Assembly: GCA_963834015.1 (NCBI GenBank)
Contig: CAWIAG010000002.1
Location: forward strand, 992,001 to 1,056,000
From: FEN-1297 sp963834015
Lineage (GTDB): Bacteria; Bacteroidota; Ignavibacteria; Ignavibacteriales; Ignavibacteriaceae
DNA: 64,000 nt
Reading direction: 5' to 3'
Positions within the stretch are counted from its first letter, which is position 1. Each line of letters begins with the position of its first letter. The notes below the pieces were generated by a model. The model searched no databases, was not told the DNA's origin, and saw only the letters and a list, made by a program, of their open reading frames with translations. The position numbers and the translations under genes are program-made. Shown here piece by piece: positions 26,751-36,047 of this stretch.

Positions 26751-28709
26751 ATGCTAAAGTATATAAAGAAATATTATGCTTTTTTGACGGGCTTATTAGT
26801 TTTTATTATTTACCTGTTTACTCTAGCACCTAGTGTAGTCGAAATCGATTCAGGGGAACTCGCAACTGTGCAAGCAAAACTTGGGATAGCACATCCAACG
26901 GGATATCCTTTATTTACTTTAATCGGACATTTATTCTACCTGCTTCCTCTTCATTTAAGAAAAATATATCAGTTGAATTTACTCACTGCTGTTTGGTGCA
27001 GCCTTGCGGTTATGGTTTTTGTTTACACATCAAAACTAGTTCTCGATAATATAAATGATTTTGTGCCTAAGAAGTTATTATTAAAGGGAAATCAAAAAAT
27101 AAAAGATAATAAAACAAAAGGAAAAGTTAATAGACCCGTCAAAAGTAAATATGAGATACCGGAAATAAAAAAATACCTAGGAGCAGTTTTCGGTGGATTA
27201 ATTCTTGGATTCAGTAAGAGATTCTGGATACAAGGCACCTCTGTTGAGACATATTCATTCGGGCTCTTCTTGTCCAATTTAATAGTTTTATTTTTATTAA
27301 AAGCTTATCTATATAAAGACAATCCGGCCGAATTGAAATATTTTAACCCATGGATGCTCTTTACTATTTTTCTGGCATTCGGATTTTGCAACCACATGAC
27401 AACTTTATTTTTAATTCCGGCTGCAGGGTATCTATATTTTGAAAAGTATAAATTTAATAAAATAAGTTTTCAAAGAATCGGGCTAATGATGACAGTTTTC
27501 ATACCGATCTTGATCTTGATATATTCTTATTTACCGATTCGTGCAGCACAAAATCCCGTATTAAATTGGAGTAATCCTAATACCTTAGCTAAAATACTTC
27601 AGCATATTGAAGCCAATCAATATCATGTTTGGTTATTCTCATCTATGGCAACGGCAGAAAAGCAATTCCGGTATTTTATTAAAAATTTACCTTCTGAATA
27701 TTTAGTAAATTCATTCATCTGCATAGTTGGTTTAGTTGCATCTTTTCTTACCGCCAGAAAGTTTTTCATTTTCGCAAGCATTCTTTTTCTATTTACGGTA
27801 TCTTACGCTATTAACTACGATATTCATAACATAGACTCTTACTTTTTAATTGCTTATATCGCACTAGCCTTTTTTATCGTTTTTGGTATTGTACAAATAT
27901 TAACGCTGCTTAAACATGCAAAACATCCTTACTTTACATCAGTATCATTGATTGCAGTATTTTTGAGTGTTCAAATTTACTTCAATTATGAAGCCGTGGA
28001 TAAAAGTGATGTTTTTACATTTGAAGATTATACAAAGAACATTTTAAATTTGTGTAGTAAAAATTCAGTCCTGTTCAGTTACGAATGGGATTACATCGTT
28101 GCCTCATCATATTACTTTCAATATGTTGAAAATTTCCGCCCGGATGTTACTGTTGTTGACAAGGAATTACTAAGACGTTCCTGGTACTATCATCAATTAG
28201 ATAACAATCATCCAAAACTTTTTAACGGAATGCGAACAGATGTAAATAATTTTTTAACTGCAGTGGCCCCTTTCGAAAGCAATGATCAATTTGATCCGGG
28301 ACTTCTGGAAGCCTATTACCGCAAAATCTTGACCGATTTAGTCGGCACTAATATTAGTAATGGCAATTTTTATGTTGCGCCTGAATTATTTGAAAATGAA
28401 ATGCAAAGAGGTGAGTTTACGTTACCGGCAGGATATACTCTTGTTCCGGATTTGTTTTTATTTAAAGTAGTAAAAGGAACTGATTATGTTCCGGCACCTG
28501 ATCCCAATTTTATTATCCGCTTTCCTAAAGTTAGAACTGAATATATTAATTTCATTGAACAAACGGTTGGATCTATGCTTGCACGCAGAGCATTGTATGA
28601 GATGCAGTTTGATAAAATAGACAGGGCTAAGATTTACATAAAAAAAATAAAGAATGATTTACCAAATTATATTTTACCCCAGGGTCTTGCCGATGTGCTT
28701 GGAAAATAA
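26751..28709 (+). CDS. DUF2723 membrane protein (glycosyltransferase-C-like)
   Basis: A 652-residue polytopic protein with about ten transmembrane segments followed by a soluble C-terminal region. The DUF2723 signature is plain: LAPSVVEIDSGELATVQAKL, then GIAHPTGYPLFTLIGHLF, and the later FCNHMTTLFLIPAAGYLYF. The first acidic loop after helix one is the place of the catalytic Asp/Glu in GT-C enzymes, and family members act as protein O-glycosyltransferases in Bacteroidota. It starts four bases after glnE. A charged insert near 100-140 (KGNQKIKDNKTKGK) is cytoplasmic by charge. Confidence 0.88.
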   Translation: MLKYIKKYYAFLTGLLVFIIYLFTLAPSVVEIDSGELATVQAKLGIAHPTGYPLFTLIGHLFYLLPLHLRKIYQLNLLTAVWCSLAVMVFVYTSKLVLDNINDFVPKKLLLKGNQKIKDNKTKGKVNRPVKSKYEIPEIKKYLGAVFGGLILGFSKRFWIQGTSVETYSFGLFLSNLIVLFLLKAYLYKDNPAELKYFNPWMLFTIFLAFGFCNHMTTLFLIPAAGYLYFEKYKFNKISFQRIGLMMTVFIPILILIYSYLPIRAAQNPVLNWSNPNTLAKILQHIEANQYHVWLFSSMATAEKQFRYFIKNLPSEYLVNSFICIVGLVASFLTARKFFIFASILFLFTVSYAINYDIHNIDSYFLIAYIALAFFIVFGIVQILTLLKHAKHPYFTSVSLIAVFLSVQIYFNYEAVDKSDVFTFEDYTKNILNLCSKNSVLFSYEWDYIVASSYYFQYVENFRPDVTVVDKELLRRSWYYHQLDNNHPKLFNGMRTDVNNFLTAVAPFESNDQFDPGLLEAYYRKILTDLVGTNISNGNFYVAPELFENEMQRGEFTLPAGYTLVPDLFLFKVVKGTDYVPAPDPNFIIRFPKVRTEYINFIEQTVGSMLARRALYEMQFDKIDRAKIYIKKIKNDLPNYILPQGLADVLGK

Positions 28710-28721
28710 GAAGAAAACATA

Positions 28722-29390
28722 TTATTGGGGAACATTTGACAAAACAAGTTGCAAATGCGGAAGTAATAGTAGGTAAAGACCCCACATTACAAATCCCGTA
28801 GAAAGTGGAATTGATAAATTATCATCTGCAAAACCGAATGAAATATTCTCTACTATTGCTCCAATAGCTGCAGCAATTATACCTATAAAATACTCAGTCA
28901 ATTGATGATTGATCTTCGGTGTAAATAAAACAACAATACTTGCACTTATAAAAAATGCCAGAGTACCTTCCAGGCTTTTTGCCAAAAATTTATGCTTACC
29001 GAATTTTCGGCCGATTAATGCCGCGGAAGAATCACTGATAATTAATATTGTGAAACCGGTAAGAAATAAAATTTTAGGAAAAATAATTACACACATTAAT
29101 GCTGAAATGAAAACATATGTTGCACCGTTTAAATTCTTTTTTTTATTGTCAACTTCATGTTTTCTCAACAGGAATCCAAAAATGGCATAAAACATCTTTC
29201 CGACGGGGGGAGAGATATACCTTGAAAGATCAAGTACTATTGCCGCAGCAGTTAAAAAACTTAATATAGTAATTGAAACAGTACGTGGAATAAAATAAAC
29301 AATGATAGGTATCGAAAGAGAACAAAGATGAATTAGTTTTCTTACTAATTCATCTTTGTAATTAATAGTTTCATGCCCTGTTGGTGTCAT
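28722..29390 (-). CDS. Dolichol/phytol kinase-family membrane protein (SEC59/VTE5 type)
   Basis: A 222-residue protein with six or seven membrane helices. ISDSSAALIGRKFGKHKF with LAKSLEGTLAFF and the C-terminal SFGFADDNLSIPLSTG are the conserved polar blocks of the CTP-dependent polyprenol/phytol/diacylglycerol kinase family, a relative of CDP-diglyceride synthases. In bacteria the substrate is usually a lipid alcohol or an intermediate of quinone or carotenoid turnover, but it is not known here. Its start overlaps the end of ftsH by 20 bases, so it is cotranscribed with it. It ends 12 bases from the convergent DUF2723 gene. Confidence 0.85.
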   Translation of the reverse strand: MTPTGHETINYKDELVRKLIHLCSLSIPIIVYFIPRTVSITILSFLTAAAIVLDLSRYISPPVGKMFYAIFGFLLRKHEVDNKKKNLNGATYVFISALMCVIIFPKILFLTGFTILIISDSSAALIGRKFGKHKFLAKSLEGTLAFFISASIVVLFTPKINHQLTEYFIGIIAAAIGAIVENISFGFADDNLSIPLSTGFVMWGLYLLLLPHLQLVLSNVPQ

Positions 29391-31434
29391 CTGTCGGATT
29401 AAATTCTTTTGGCTTTCTTTGTTCCATTAATTTTTTAACATGATCTGGTAATACATCGGGATTTTCCGTAACACCATTACCTTCTTTTTTAAATGGTGGC
29501 AGTTCCTCACCATGAATTAACTTATCAATCTCTTCTGAATCCAAAATCTCACGTTCAAGCAATTCTTTTGAAAGTTTATGAAGTATATCAATATTTTCAT
29601 CAAGAATTTTTTCAGCTCTTGCCATTGATGAATTTACTATTCCCCTAATTTCATCGTCAATATCAATAGCAGTTTTTTCACTATAGTCTCTGTGTCTCTG
29701 AATCTCCCTACCAAGGAATATTTCTTCCTCTTTAGCACCATAACTTAATGGACCAAGTTTATCACTCATCCCCCATTCGCATACCATCTTTCTTGCAATA
29801 TTAGTTGCTTTTTCAATATCATTGCCGGCACCGGTAGTATAGTGGTTAAAAATTAATTTTTCCGCAGCCCTGCCACCAAGAGCATAAGTAATAATGGCTT
29901 CAAGATATTCTTTGGAATAAGTATGCTTTTCATCCAAAGGCAGGTAACTTGTAACACCAAGCGCTCTTCCACGAGGAATTATTGTTACTTTATGAACTGG
30001 ATCAGCTTCCGGAAGCATTCTTGCAACCAGTACATGGCCAATTTCATGGTAAGATGTAGTTTTCTTTTCTTCCTCAGAAATAATAAGACTTTTTCTTTCC
30101 ATTCCCATCATTACTTTATCTTTAGCTTCCTCAAAATCTATCATCTCAACTTTTTTCTTATTTTTCCTTGCTGCAAGAAGAGCTGCTTCATTTACCAGGT
30201 TGGCAAGCTCCGCGCCGGCTAAACCAGGTGTTCCTTTTGCAAGTACCTCAAGATTTACTGTTGATTCCAAGGGGATATTTCTCGTGTGAACTTTCAGAAT
30301 TCCTTCACGGCCTTTTACATCAGGTCGATCAACAACAACCTGCCTATCAAATCTTCCTGGTCTTAATAGTGCTGGATCAAGAACATCAGGGCGGTTTGTT
30401 GCAGCTATTATTATTACACCGCTGTTTTGTTCAAATCCGTCCATCTCCACAAGAAGTTGATTAAGAGTTTGTTCTCTTTCGTCATGTCCGCCGCCTAATC
30501 CGGCTCCACGATGCCTGCCTACAGCATCAATCTCATCAATAAAAATAATGCAGGGAGCATTCTTCTTTCCCTGTTCGAATAAATCTCTAACCCGGCTGGC
30601 GCCGACGCCAACAAACATTTCAACAAAATCTGCGCCGCTTATAGAAAAGAAAGGTACGCCCGCTTCGCCGGCAACAGCACGCGCCAAAAGGGTTTTACCG
30701 GTTCCCGGAGGTCCTAATAGCAATACTCCCCTAGGAATCTTACCACCAAGTTTCTGAAACTTAGTAGGTTCTTTAAGAAATTCTATTATTTCATGAAGCT
30801 CCATCTTAGCCTCATCAGCACCAGCTACATCTCTAAAAGTAATTTTTTGAGCAGATTGGGGAATAAGTTTAGCTTTACTTTTACCAAACGAAAAAATACC
30901 GCGTGTTCCACCGCCCGCACCCTGCATGCGCCTCATTATTATTATCCAAACCGCAATTATAGCAATCCAGGGCAGAAAACTTATCAGGATTCCCATCCAT
31001 TCATTAGATTCCTTATCAAATGTATAATTGATATTCTTAATTTTCCATTCAGCTTCCTGATCCTTAAGTATTGGTTCGGGTATATAAACAGAAATAAATT
31101 TAACAGGAACATCTTTACCGTTAACCATAATGGTTTCCTGGGCTTTTAATTCTGCTTTGAAAAAATAATCATTGGCATCGGATTTAGTAATGGTTGCCTT
31201 AAGCATTTGATCATCATTCAAAAGTTTCTCATACTGAGGATATGGAATCTCTACATAATTTGTAGAATTAGTTTTGAATAGCTGTAAAATAATAACAAAT
31301 GCCACAACTACTGCACCCCAACCAAAAACCATTCTTATAATCTTTGACCAATCAAAATTTTCGTCAGGCCTGTTAGGACCCCCATTCCCTTTAGAATTTT
31401 TGGGAGTTTGTTTGTTATCGTTATTTTCCGCCAT
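29371..31434 (-). CDS. ftsH: ATP-dependent zinc metalloprotease FtsH
   Basis: A 687-residue membrane AAA protease. The N-terminal helix is near residue 33-50 and a second membrane helix near 150-168, flanking a periplasmic domain of about 100 residues. The AAA module has GPPGTGKTLLARAVAG, the Walker B FIDEIDAVGRHRGAG and the arginine finger region RPGRFDRQVVVDRPD. The zinc site is HEIGH. It degrades misfolded membrane proteins and regulators. It belongs to the tilS-hpt-ftsH set conserved across many bacteria. Confidence 0.97.
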   Translation of the reverse strand: MAENNDNKQTPKNSKGNGGPNRPDENFDWSKIIRMVFGWGAVVVAFVIILQLFKTNSTNYVEIPYPQYEKLLNDDQMLKATITKSDANDYFFKAELKAQETIMVNGKDVPVKFISVYIPEPILKDQEAEWKIKNINYTFDKESNEWMGILISFLPWIAIIAVWIIIMRRMQGAGGGTRGIFSFGKSKAKLIPQSAQKITFRDVAGADEAKMELHEIIEFLKEPTKFQKLGGKIPRGVLLLGPPGTGKTLLARAVAGEAGVPFFSISGADFVEMFVGVGASRVRDLFEQGKKNAPCIIFIDEIDAVGRHRGAGLGGGHDEREQTLNQLLVEMDGFEQNSGVIIIAATNRPDVLDPALLRPGRFDRQVVVDRPDVKGREGILKVHTRNIPLESTVNLEVLAKGTPGLAGAELANLVNEAALLAARKNKKKVEMIDFEEAKDKVMMGMERKSLIISEEEKKTTSYHEIGHVLVARMLPEADPVHKVTIIPRGRALGVTSYLPLDEKHTYSKEYLEAIITYALGGRAAEKLIFNHYTTGAGNDIEKATNIARKMVCEWGMSDKLGPLSYGAKEEEIFLGREIQRHRDYSEKTAIDIDDEIRGIVNSSMARAEKILDENIDILHKLSKELLEREILDSEEIDKLIHGEELPPFKKEGNGVTENPDVLPDHVKKLMEQRKPKEFNPTDDTNRA

Positions 31435-31472
31435 ATATTATATTATTTTTGTTTCTGTTCTTTAATTAAGTT

Positions 31473-32057
31473 TCATTCGTTTAAAATGTATATATTCCTT
31501 AAGTTTCTATACTTCTGGGCATAATCCATACCATAACCAATTACAAATTGGCTCGGAATATTAAAGCCAATATAATCAATTTTTATATCATATTTAAGAC
31601 TATTCGGCTTTAATAGCAGTGACGCTATCTTTATACTGTCTGGATTGTGATCTGCTATCAATTCTTTTATAAATTTCATAGATAGCCCGGAATCTACTAT
31701 ATCTTCAACTATTATTATGTCTCTCCCGGTTACTTTACAATTGAGTTCCTTCAGCATTTTAACTCTACCTGAAGAGATCTTATTATCAGCATAACTTGAG
31801 AGTTTTAGAAAGTCAACTTCACAATCAATTGAAACATTCTTGATAAGATCAGATAAAAATAATAAAGCACCGTTTAGAATACCTATAAATACGGGGATTT
31901 TTGAATTATAATCTTTTGATATTTTTTCCCCAAGTTCCTTAATTCTTTTTTGAATATCTTCCTCTTTTATTAACGGAACAAAACAATCCTCTCCAATAAC
32001 TATCCTATCTTCTCTTGCTGAAACAGATTCTTTAATTCCTTTAATTATGTCAGACAC
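31473..32057 (-). CDS. hpt: Hypoxanthine phosphoribosyltransferase
   Basis: A 194-residue purine salvage enzyme converting hypoxanthine or guanine plus PRPP to IMP or GMP. The PRPP-binding loop IIIVEDIVDSGLSM is intact, as is DFLKLSSY in the flexible loop region and the C-terminal PSQFVIGYGMDYAQKYRNL with the base-contact Asp. The start is GTG at 32057, 12 bases inside the tilS end, and no better ATG exists. It sits between tilS and ftsH. Confidence 0.95.
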   Translation of the reverse strand: MSDIIKGIKESVSAREDRIVIGEDCFVPLIKEEDIQKRIKELGEKISKDYNSKIPVFIGILNGALLFLSDLIKNVSIDCEVDFLKLSSYADNKISSGRVKMLKELNCKVTGRDIIIVEDIVDSGLSMKFIKELIADHNPDSIKIASLLLKPNSLKYDIKIDYIGFNIPSQFVIGYGMDYAQKYRNLRNIYILNE

Positions 32058-33409
32058 AATTCAATGACCCTTTCTGTATCTTTAGTGATTTTAAATCTTT
32101 CATCTAATCTAAGTCCTAGTACCCAAACAATACGGCCTTTATTTGTGAGAACTAATTGTTCTTTCTTTCTTGCAGATGTAATTTTTTGTTCATTTAAAAA
32201 ATCAGATATCTTTTTTGTACCTTTTAATCCTAGCGGTGAGAATTTATCTCCTGCTTTCCATCTCCGAAGCAAAAAGTATCCCGAAATATTGTCGGCTGAA
32301 ATATATTCCGTCAGCTTATTAGCTGAAAATTTCTTTGGGGCTTCATTAATAGATTTTATAAATAAAGTTTTCTCTTTTACTTTTACAGATTCACCTTCAA
32401 TTAACTTTAAATTCTTATAAAGGTCAATTTTATTTAATTTTGAGATTTTAACAAGTCCTCTTTCTCTTGATGCAATAAAGTTTTTTTGAAGATTTATACT
32501 TTTACCGGTCTTTTTATTAAAGAGAGATTTAATATTTTTAACATCTGTAAAAGTTAATGGAACTTTAAAATGCTCTTCAACCGCCGTTTTAATTACGTAA
32601 TTTTTTAATTCTTCATTAACTTTTTCAAATTCAGCAGATATTATTTTTATTTCTTTATTATTAATCTCCACTGTTTCCTTTAATTCTTCCCTAATCTGTT
32701 GATCCAGTAAACTAGCAAATCCTGCAAATATTTCGGATGCTTTAAAAACCGCTTTTTCAAAATCGGGATTCAGTTTTTTCTTGATCCAAGGAATTATCTC
32801 TTTTCTAAGAAAGTTCCTTTCGAAATCAGTATTTAGATTAGATTCATCTATTCTGTATTTGATCCCATAATTATTTAAATATTCCAATATTTCATTTTTT
32901 TTTAGAACTAAGATTGGACGAATTATATTGCCTCGTTTTGGAGGTATGCCTGATATACCTTTTATCCCGGTTCCTTTTATTAAATTTAATAAAACAGTTT
33001 CAGCATTATCACTGCAATTGTGAGCAGTAGCAATTTTATTAAATCCTTTTTGCTTTAAAACCTTGTTCAAGGTTTCGTATCGGATAATTCTACCCGCTTC
33101 TTCTAAAGAATATTTGTTCTTTTTTGCATATAATCTAACATTCTTTTGACCAGCAAAATATTTAATGTTTAAATTTACAGAAAGTTTCCGGCAAAATTCC
33201 TCATCCTCAATGGCAGATTTGCCCCTGATCATATGATTTACATGCACCGCCCCTAGTTCAATATTGTACTTTTTTCTGAATTTCAACAAAAAGTGAAGCA
33301 AAAAAGTGGAGTCTGGCCCTCCACTCAATGCCACCAGAACCCTATCGTTTCTTTGAATCAGATCTTTTTCATCAATGAATTTTAAGACTTTTTGTTCTAT
33401 TGTTTTCAT
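32045..33409 (-). CDS. tilS: tRNA(Ile)-lysidine synthase
   Basis: A 454-residue enzyme converting C34 of the AUA-reading tRNA-Ile to lysidine. The N-terminal PP-loop ATPase has VLVALSGGPDSTFLLHFL, and the LNLIKGTGIKGISGIPPKRG and DESNLNTDFERNFLR blocks follow. The C-terminal domain carries FLLRRWKAGDKFSPLGLKGT. ATG at 33409 is preferred to a TTG one codon upstream. The overlap with hpt is 13 bases. This gene is essential in most bacteria. Confidence 0.95.
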   Translation of the reverse strand: MKTIEQKVLKFIDEKDLIQRNDRVLVALSGGPDSTFLLHFLLKFRKKYNIELGAVHVNHMIRGKSAIEDEEFCRKLSVNLNIKYFAGQKNVRLYAKKNKYSLEEAGRIIRYETLNKVLKQKGFNKIATAHNCSDNAETVLLNLIKGTGIKGISGIPPKRGNIIRPILVLKKNEILEYLNNYGIKYRIDESNLNTDFERNFLRKEIIPWIKKKLNPDFEKAVFKASEIFAGFASLLDQQIREELKETVEINNKEIKIISAEFEKVNEELKNYVIKTAVEEHFKVPLTFTDVKNIKSLFNKKTGKSINLQKNFIASRERGLVKISKLNKIDLYKNLKLIEGESVKVKEKTLFIKSINEAPKKFSANKLTEYISADNISGYFLLRRWKAGDKFSPLGLKGTKKISDFLNEQKITSARKKEQLVLTNKGRIVWVLGLRLDERFKITKDTERVIELCLT

Positions 33410-33428
33410 CAAGTCGAATTTTTATATA

Positions 33429-34049
33429 CTAAATATTATTAACAATACTATGATCAACATCTCTACCTTGCATTATTCTTTCAACATACTTACCTAATAC
33501 ATCGAATTCAAGATTTACGGTACTACCTATTTTCTTAAAAGAGAATATTGTCTCCTCCCATGTGTGCGGAATAACACCAATTGAGAAGTAATCTTCTCCT
33601 AATTCTGCAACAGTCATACTTACACCATCTATTGCAACCGAACCGACATAAATTAAATAAATTTTAAATTTCTTAGGAAAGGAAATTTTTATGAAGTGAC
33701 TATTAGACAATTCCTTGACTTCAATAATTTTGCCTGTAGTATCTACATGTCCGAGAACAAAATGCCCTCCAATCCGGGAATCAGCTTTTAAAGGTCTTTC
33801 AAGATTTACTTTGTCATCATTATTTAAATAGTCTAAATTCGTTTTTTTTAATGTTTCTTCTATAACATCGACAGTAAAAGTATTTGCATTTGTTTTTATA
33901 ACGGTTAGACATGTACCGTTAACACTTATGCTACTGCCAATTGAGATATTCTCCATAACTTTAATGCATGAAAAAGTAAGTTGGTAACCTTCACCTGTTT
34001 TTAATTTCTGAATCAAAGTACCCGTTTCCTCAATTAATCCAGTGAACAT
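33429..34049 (-). CDS. ribE: Riboflavin synthase alpha subunit
   Basis: A 206-residue trimeric enzyme that dismutates two 6,7-dimethyl-8-ribityllumazines into riboflavin. Two lumazine-binding repeats are visible, each with a G-x-V/I-SVNGxxLT or VAIDGVSMT type block: SSISVNGTCLTVIK in the first, GSVAIDGVSMTVAE in the second. MFTGLIEETG is the classic N-terminus. It lies 20 bases before tilS and 117 bases after ribD. Confidence 0.96.
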   Translation of the reverse strand: MFTGLIEETGTLIQKLKTGEGYQLTFSCIKVMENISIGSSISVNGTCLTVIKTNANTFTVDVIEETLKKTNLDYLNNDDKVNLERPLKADSRIGGHFVLGHVDTTGKIIEVKELSNSHFIKISFPKKFKIYLIYVGSVAIDGVSMTVAELGEDYFSIGVIPHTWEETIFSFKKIGSTVNLEFDVLGKYVERIMQGRDVDHSIVNNI

Positions 34050-34166
34050 TTTTTACCCGTTTCGCGTTATTATAAAAATGAATTAATTATTATTTCTAAA
34101 TACAAAAATAAAGAATTACTAGCTTTAAATGTTTGTAAATGGCAGAAATTTATTTGGACGGAAATA

Positions 34167-35255
34167 TTATTTGATAAGCTCGATTAAAACATCATCACCA
34201 GTAAGCTTAACATTATCAATTTTTAATTTAACTGCTTGTCGAAGGCTTTTTATTCCTAAACTTCCTATAGAAGGGGTTCCGCAGCCAAGTATCTTAGGGG
34301 ACATAAACATTAAAATATCATCAAATAAATTTTCCTTTATGAAAGAAGTAAAAATTTTACTCCCACCTTCAACAAGTAATGAAGCAATATTTAATTTCCC
34401 AAGTTCCTTAAGTGCATTTTTAAGATCTAATCTTCCAGTTGATTCTTCTTTAATAAAAACAATTTTGATTCCCAAATTTGTAAATCTTTTCAATTTTCTT
34501 TGTTTTTGACGACTTTTTTCAGAAGTTAGAATTATCAGACTTTTGTCCGTGTTTTTTTTAAATATATTTCGATCAAACTTAAGGCTCAAATTTGAATCAA
34601 TTAATACTCTTTTAGGATTTCTTCCATCAACTAAACGGACCGTTAAAGATGGATTATCCTTACTAACAGTTCCGGCACCGACTAAAACTGCATCATATTT
34701 GGAGCGAAGGCTATGTACATATCTTCTTGAATCTATTGAAGTAACCCATTTAGAATCACCACTATGATCGGCTATACGTGCATCTAAAGTTTGAGCAAAT
34801 TTTAATGTTACATATGGTATTTTTTTAAAAATATACTTAAAAAAGAATTTATTGAGATTTATACATTCTTTTTCCAATACTCCTACTTTAACATCAATTC
34901 CGGCTTTTTTTAATTTTTTAATACCACTGCCACTTACTAAAGGGTTCATATCAAGCGTACCGATTACTACCCTTTTCACTTTATTTTCAATTATTTTATC
35001 AACACAAGGAGGAGTTTTGCCTGTATGACTGCAAGGTTCAAGATTTACATATAGTGCTGAACCTTCAATACTCTCATTTGCAGAATTTATTGCGTTAATC
35101 TCAGCATGGCTAGAACCAAATTTTTCATGAAATCCGGCTCCGATGATTTTGTCGTTTTTAACTATTACACATCCAACCAAAGGATTAGGGCTTACATTAC
35201 CCATTCCCTTTTTCGCAATTTCTATCGCAAGTTGTATATACGATTCATCACTCAA
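34167..35255 (-). CDS. ribD: Bifunctional diaminohydroxyphosphoribosylaminopyrimidine deaminase/reductase
   Basis: A 362-residue two-domain riboflavin enzyme. The deaminase half has the zinc site SSHAEINAI and NLEPCSHTGKTPPC. The reductase half has VTLKFAQTLDARIADHSGDS and ASLLVEGGSKIFTSF. The conserved N-terminus (ESYIQLAIEIAKKGMGNVSPNP) begins right after a TTG at 35255; no upstream ATG exists, and the first internal ATG would cut it, so TTG is the start. It follows greA by 15 bases. No FMN riboswitch is seen before it. Confidence 0.95.
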   Translation of the reverse strand: MSDESYIQLAIEIAKKGMGNVSPNPLVGCVIVKNDKIIGAGFHEKFGSSHAEINAINSANESIEGSALYVNLEPCSHTGKTPPCVDKIIENKVKRVVIGTLDMNPLVSGSGIKKLKKAGIDVKVGVLEKECINLNKFFFKYIFKKIPYVTLKFAQTLDARIADHSGDSKWVTSIDSRRYVHSLRSKYDAVLVGAGTVSKDNPSLTVRLVDGRNPKRVLIDSNLSLKFDRNIFKKNTDKSLIILTSEKSRQKQRKLKRFTNLGIKIVFIKEESTGRLDLKNALKELGKLNIASLLVEGGSKIFTSFIKENLFDDILMFMSPKILGCGTPSIGSLGIKSLRQAVKLKIDNVKLTGDDVLIELIK

Positions 35256-35270
35256 TGTAAGCTTGTATAT

Positions 35271-35747
35271 TTATTTAATTGATAAAATTTCAAACTCCAA
35301 TAGTCCTGCTGGAGCTTTAACAGTTACTTTATCGCCTATTTTCTTTCCCATTAGTCCTTGTCCCACTGGAGATGTAAGTGCAATTTTTCCTGTCTGAAAA
35401 TCAGCTTCTTCAGGTGAGACAAGCATGTATTCAATTATTTTATCGTTTTTAATATTTCGGATTGAGACTGTTGAGAGAATATGTATTTCAGTATTTGAAA
35501 ATTGAGAAGGATCAATAACTCGTGCTCTGGATAATATGTTTTCCAATTTACTTATTCTTAACTCAAAAAGGCCTTGCTCCTCCTTTGCAGCATCGTATTC
35601 TGCATTTTCAGATAAATCACCGTGAGCTCTAGCTTCTGCTATTTTTGCTGCTATTTCTTTTCTTCCATTTGATTTCATCTCTTGCAGCTCTTTTTCTAAT
35701 TCAACTAATCGTTCTTTTGTTAAATAAACAAAAATTGGTTCAGACAT
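35271..35747 (-). CDS. greA: Transcription elongation factor GreA
   Basis: A 158-residue cleavage factor that rescues backtracked RNA polymerase. The N-terminal coiled coil has the acidic tip GDLSENAEYDAAKEEQGL, and the C-terminal FKBP-like domain has LTSPVGQGLMGKKIGDKV. It leads the minus-strand run into ribD, ribE, tilS, hpt and ftsH. A TTGACA-containing promoter and a hairpin with a T run lie in its leader, suggesting attenuation. Confidence 0.96.
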   Translation of the reverse strand: MSEPIFVYLTKERLVELEKELQEMKSNGRKEIAAKIAEARAHGDLSENAEYDAAKEEQGLFELRISKLENILSRARVIDPSQFSNTEIHILSTVSIRNIKNDKIIEYMLVSPEEADFQTGKIALTSPVGQGLMGKKIGDKVTVKAPAGLLEFEILSIK

Positions 35748-35780
35748 TTTTACTTACTTTTTATTGTTAATAGCGAATTT

Positions 35781-35812
35781 AAAAAAAATTGCCACCGCTC
35801 TTAGGCAGTGGC
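35781..35812 (-). terminator. Leader hairpin with T run upstream of greA
   Basis: Minus strand: GCCACTGC (35812-35805) pairs with GCGGTGGC (35798-35791), seven of eight bases, around a six-base loop. AA and then eight T residues (35788-35781) follow. This is a textbook intrinsic terminator shape, located 34 bases before the greA ATG. It may end upstream transcription, or act as an attenuator for greA if the promoter at 35847-35819 is real. Confidence 0.75.
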
Positions 35813-35818
35813 ATATGA

Positions 35819-35847
35819 AAATTAAATAAATTACCCTAAGTTGTCAA
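35819..35847 (-). promoter_or_regulatory. Candidate sigma-70-type promoter for greA
   Basis: Minus strand TTGACA (35847-35842) is a perfect -35. A -10 is TAATTT after 17 bases (35824-35819) or TTTAAT after 15 (35826-35821). Transcription would start just before the leader hairpin. Confidence 0.55.
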
Positions 35848-36047
35848 GAACTCTTTGAATCGTTTTTAATTCTTTTTGAGTTCAATCATCCCTCAATTAT
35901 ATACAAAATTGGCTGGAATACTTGTAAAATCTTCTATAAACTTATATTAATTGAGTTTTTTTAAATAATTGAAATTGAAAATTTAACTATTTCGGAAAAT
36001 TTTTAATTTGAAATTATAAAATAAATAATAACTGGATTCATTATTTT
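35848..36047. other. Spacer between greA leader and a secreted-protein gene
   Basis: An AT-rich stretch with no convincing open frame. It is the downstream flank of the 36048-36638 gene and the upstream flank of the greA promoter. No strong hairpin besides the greA leader one is seen. Confidence 0.4.

Noticed and set aside
34050..34166. FMN riboswitch before ribE
   Set aside because: The 117-base gap is AT-rich and I see none of the conserved FMN aptamer blocks; the 15-base gap before ribD is too short.
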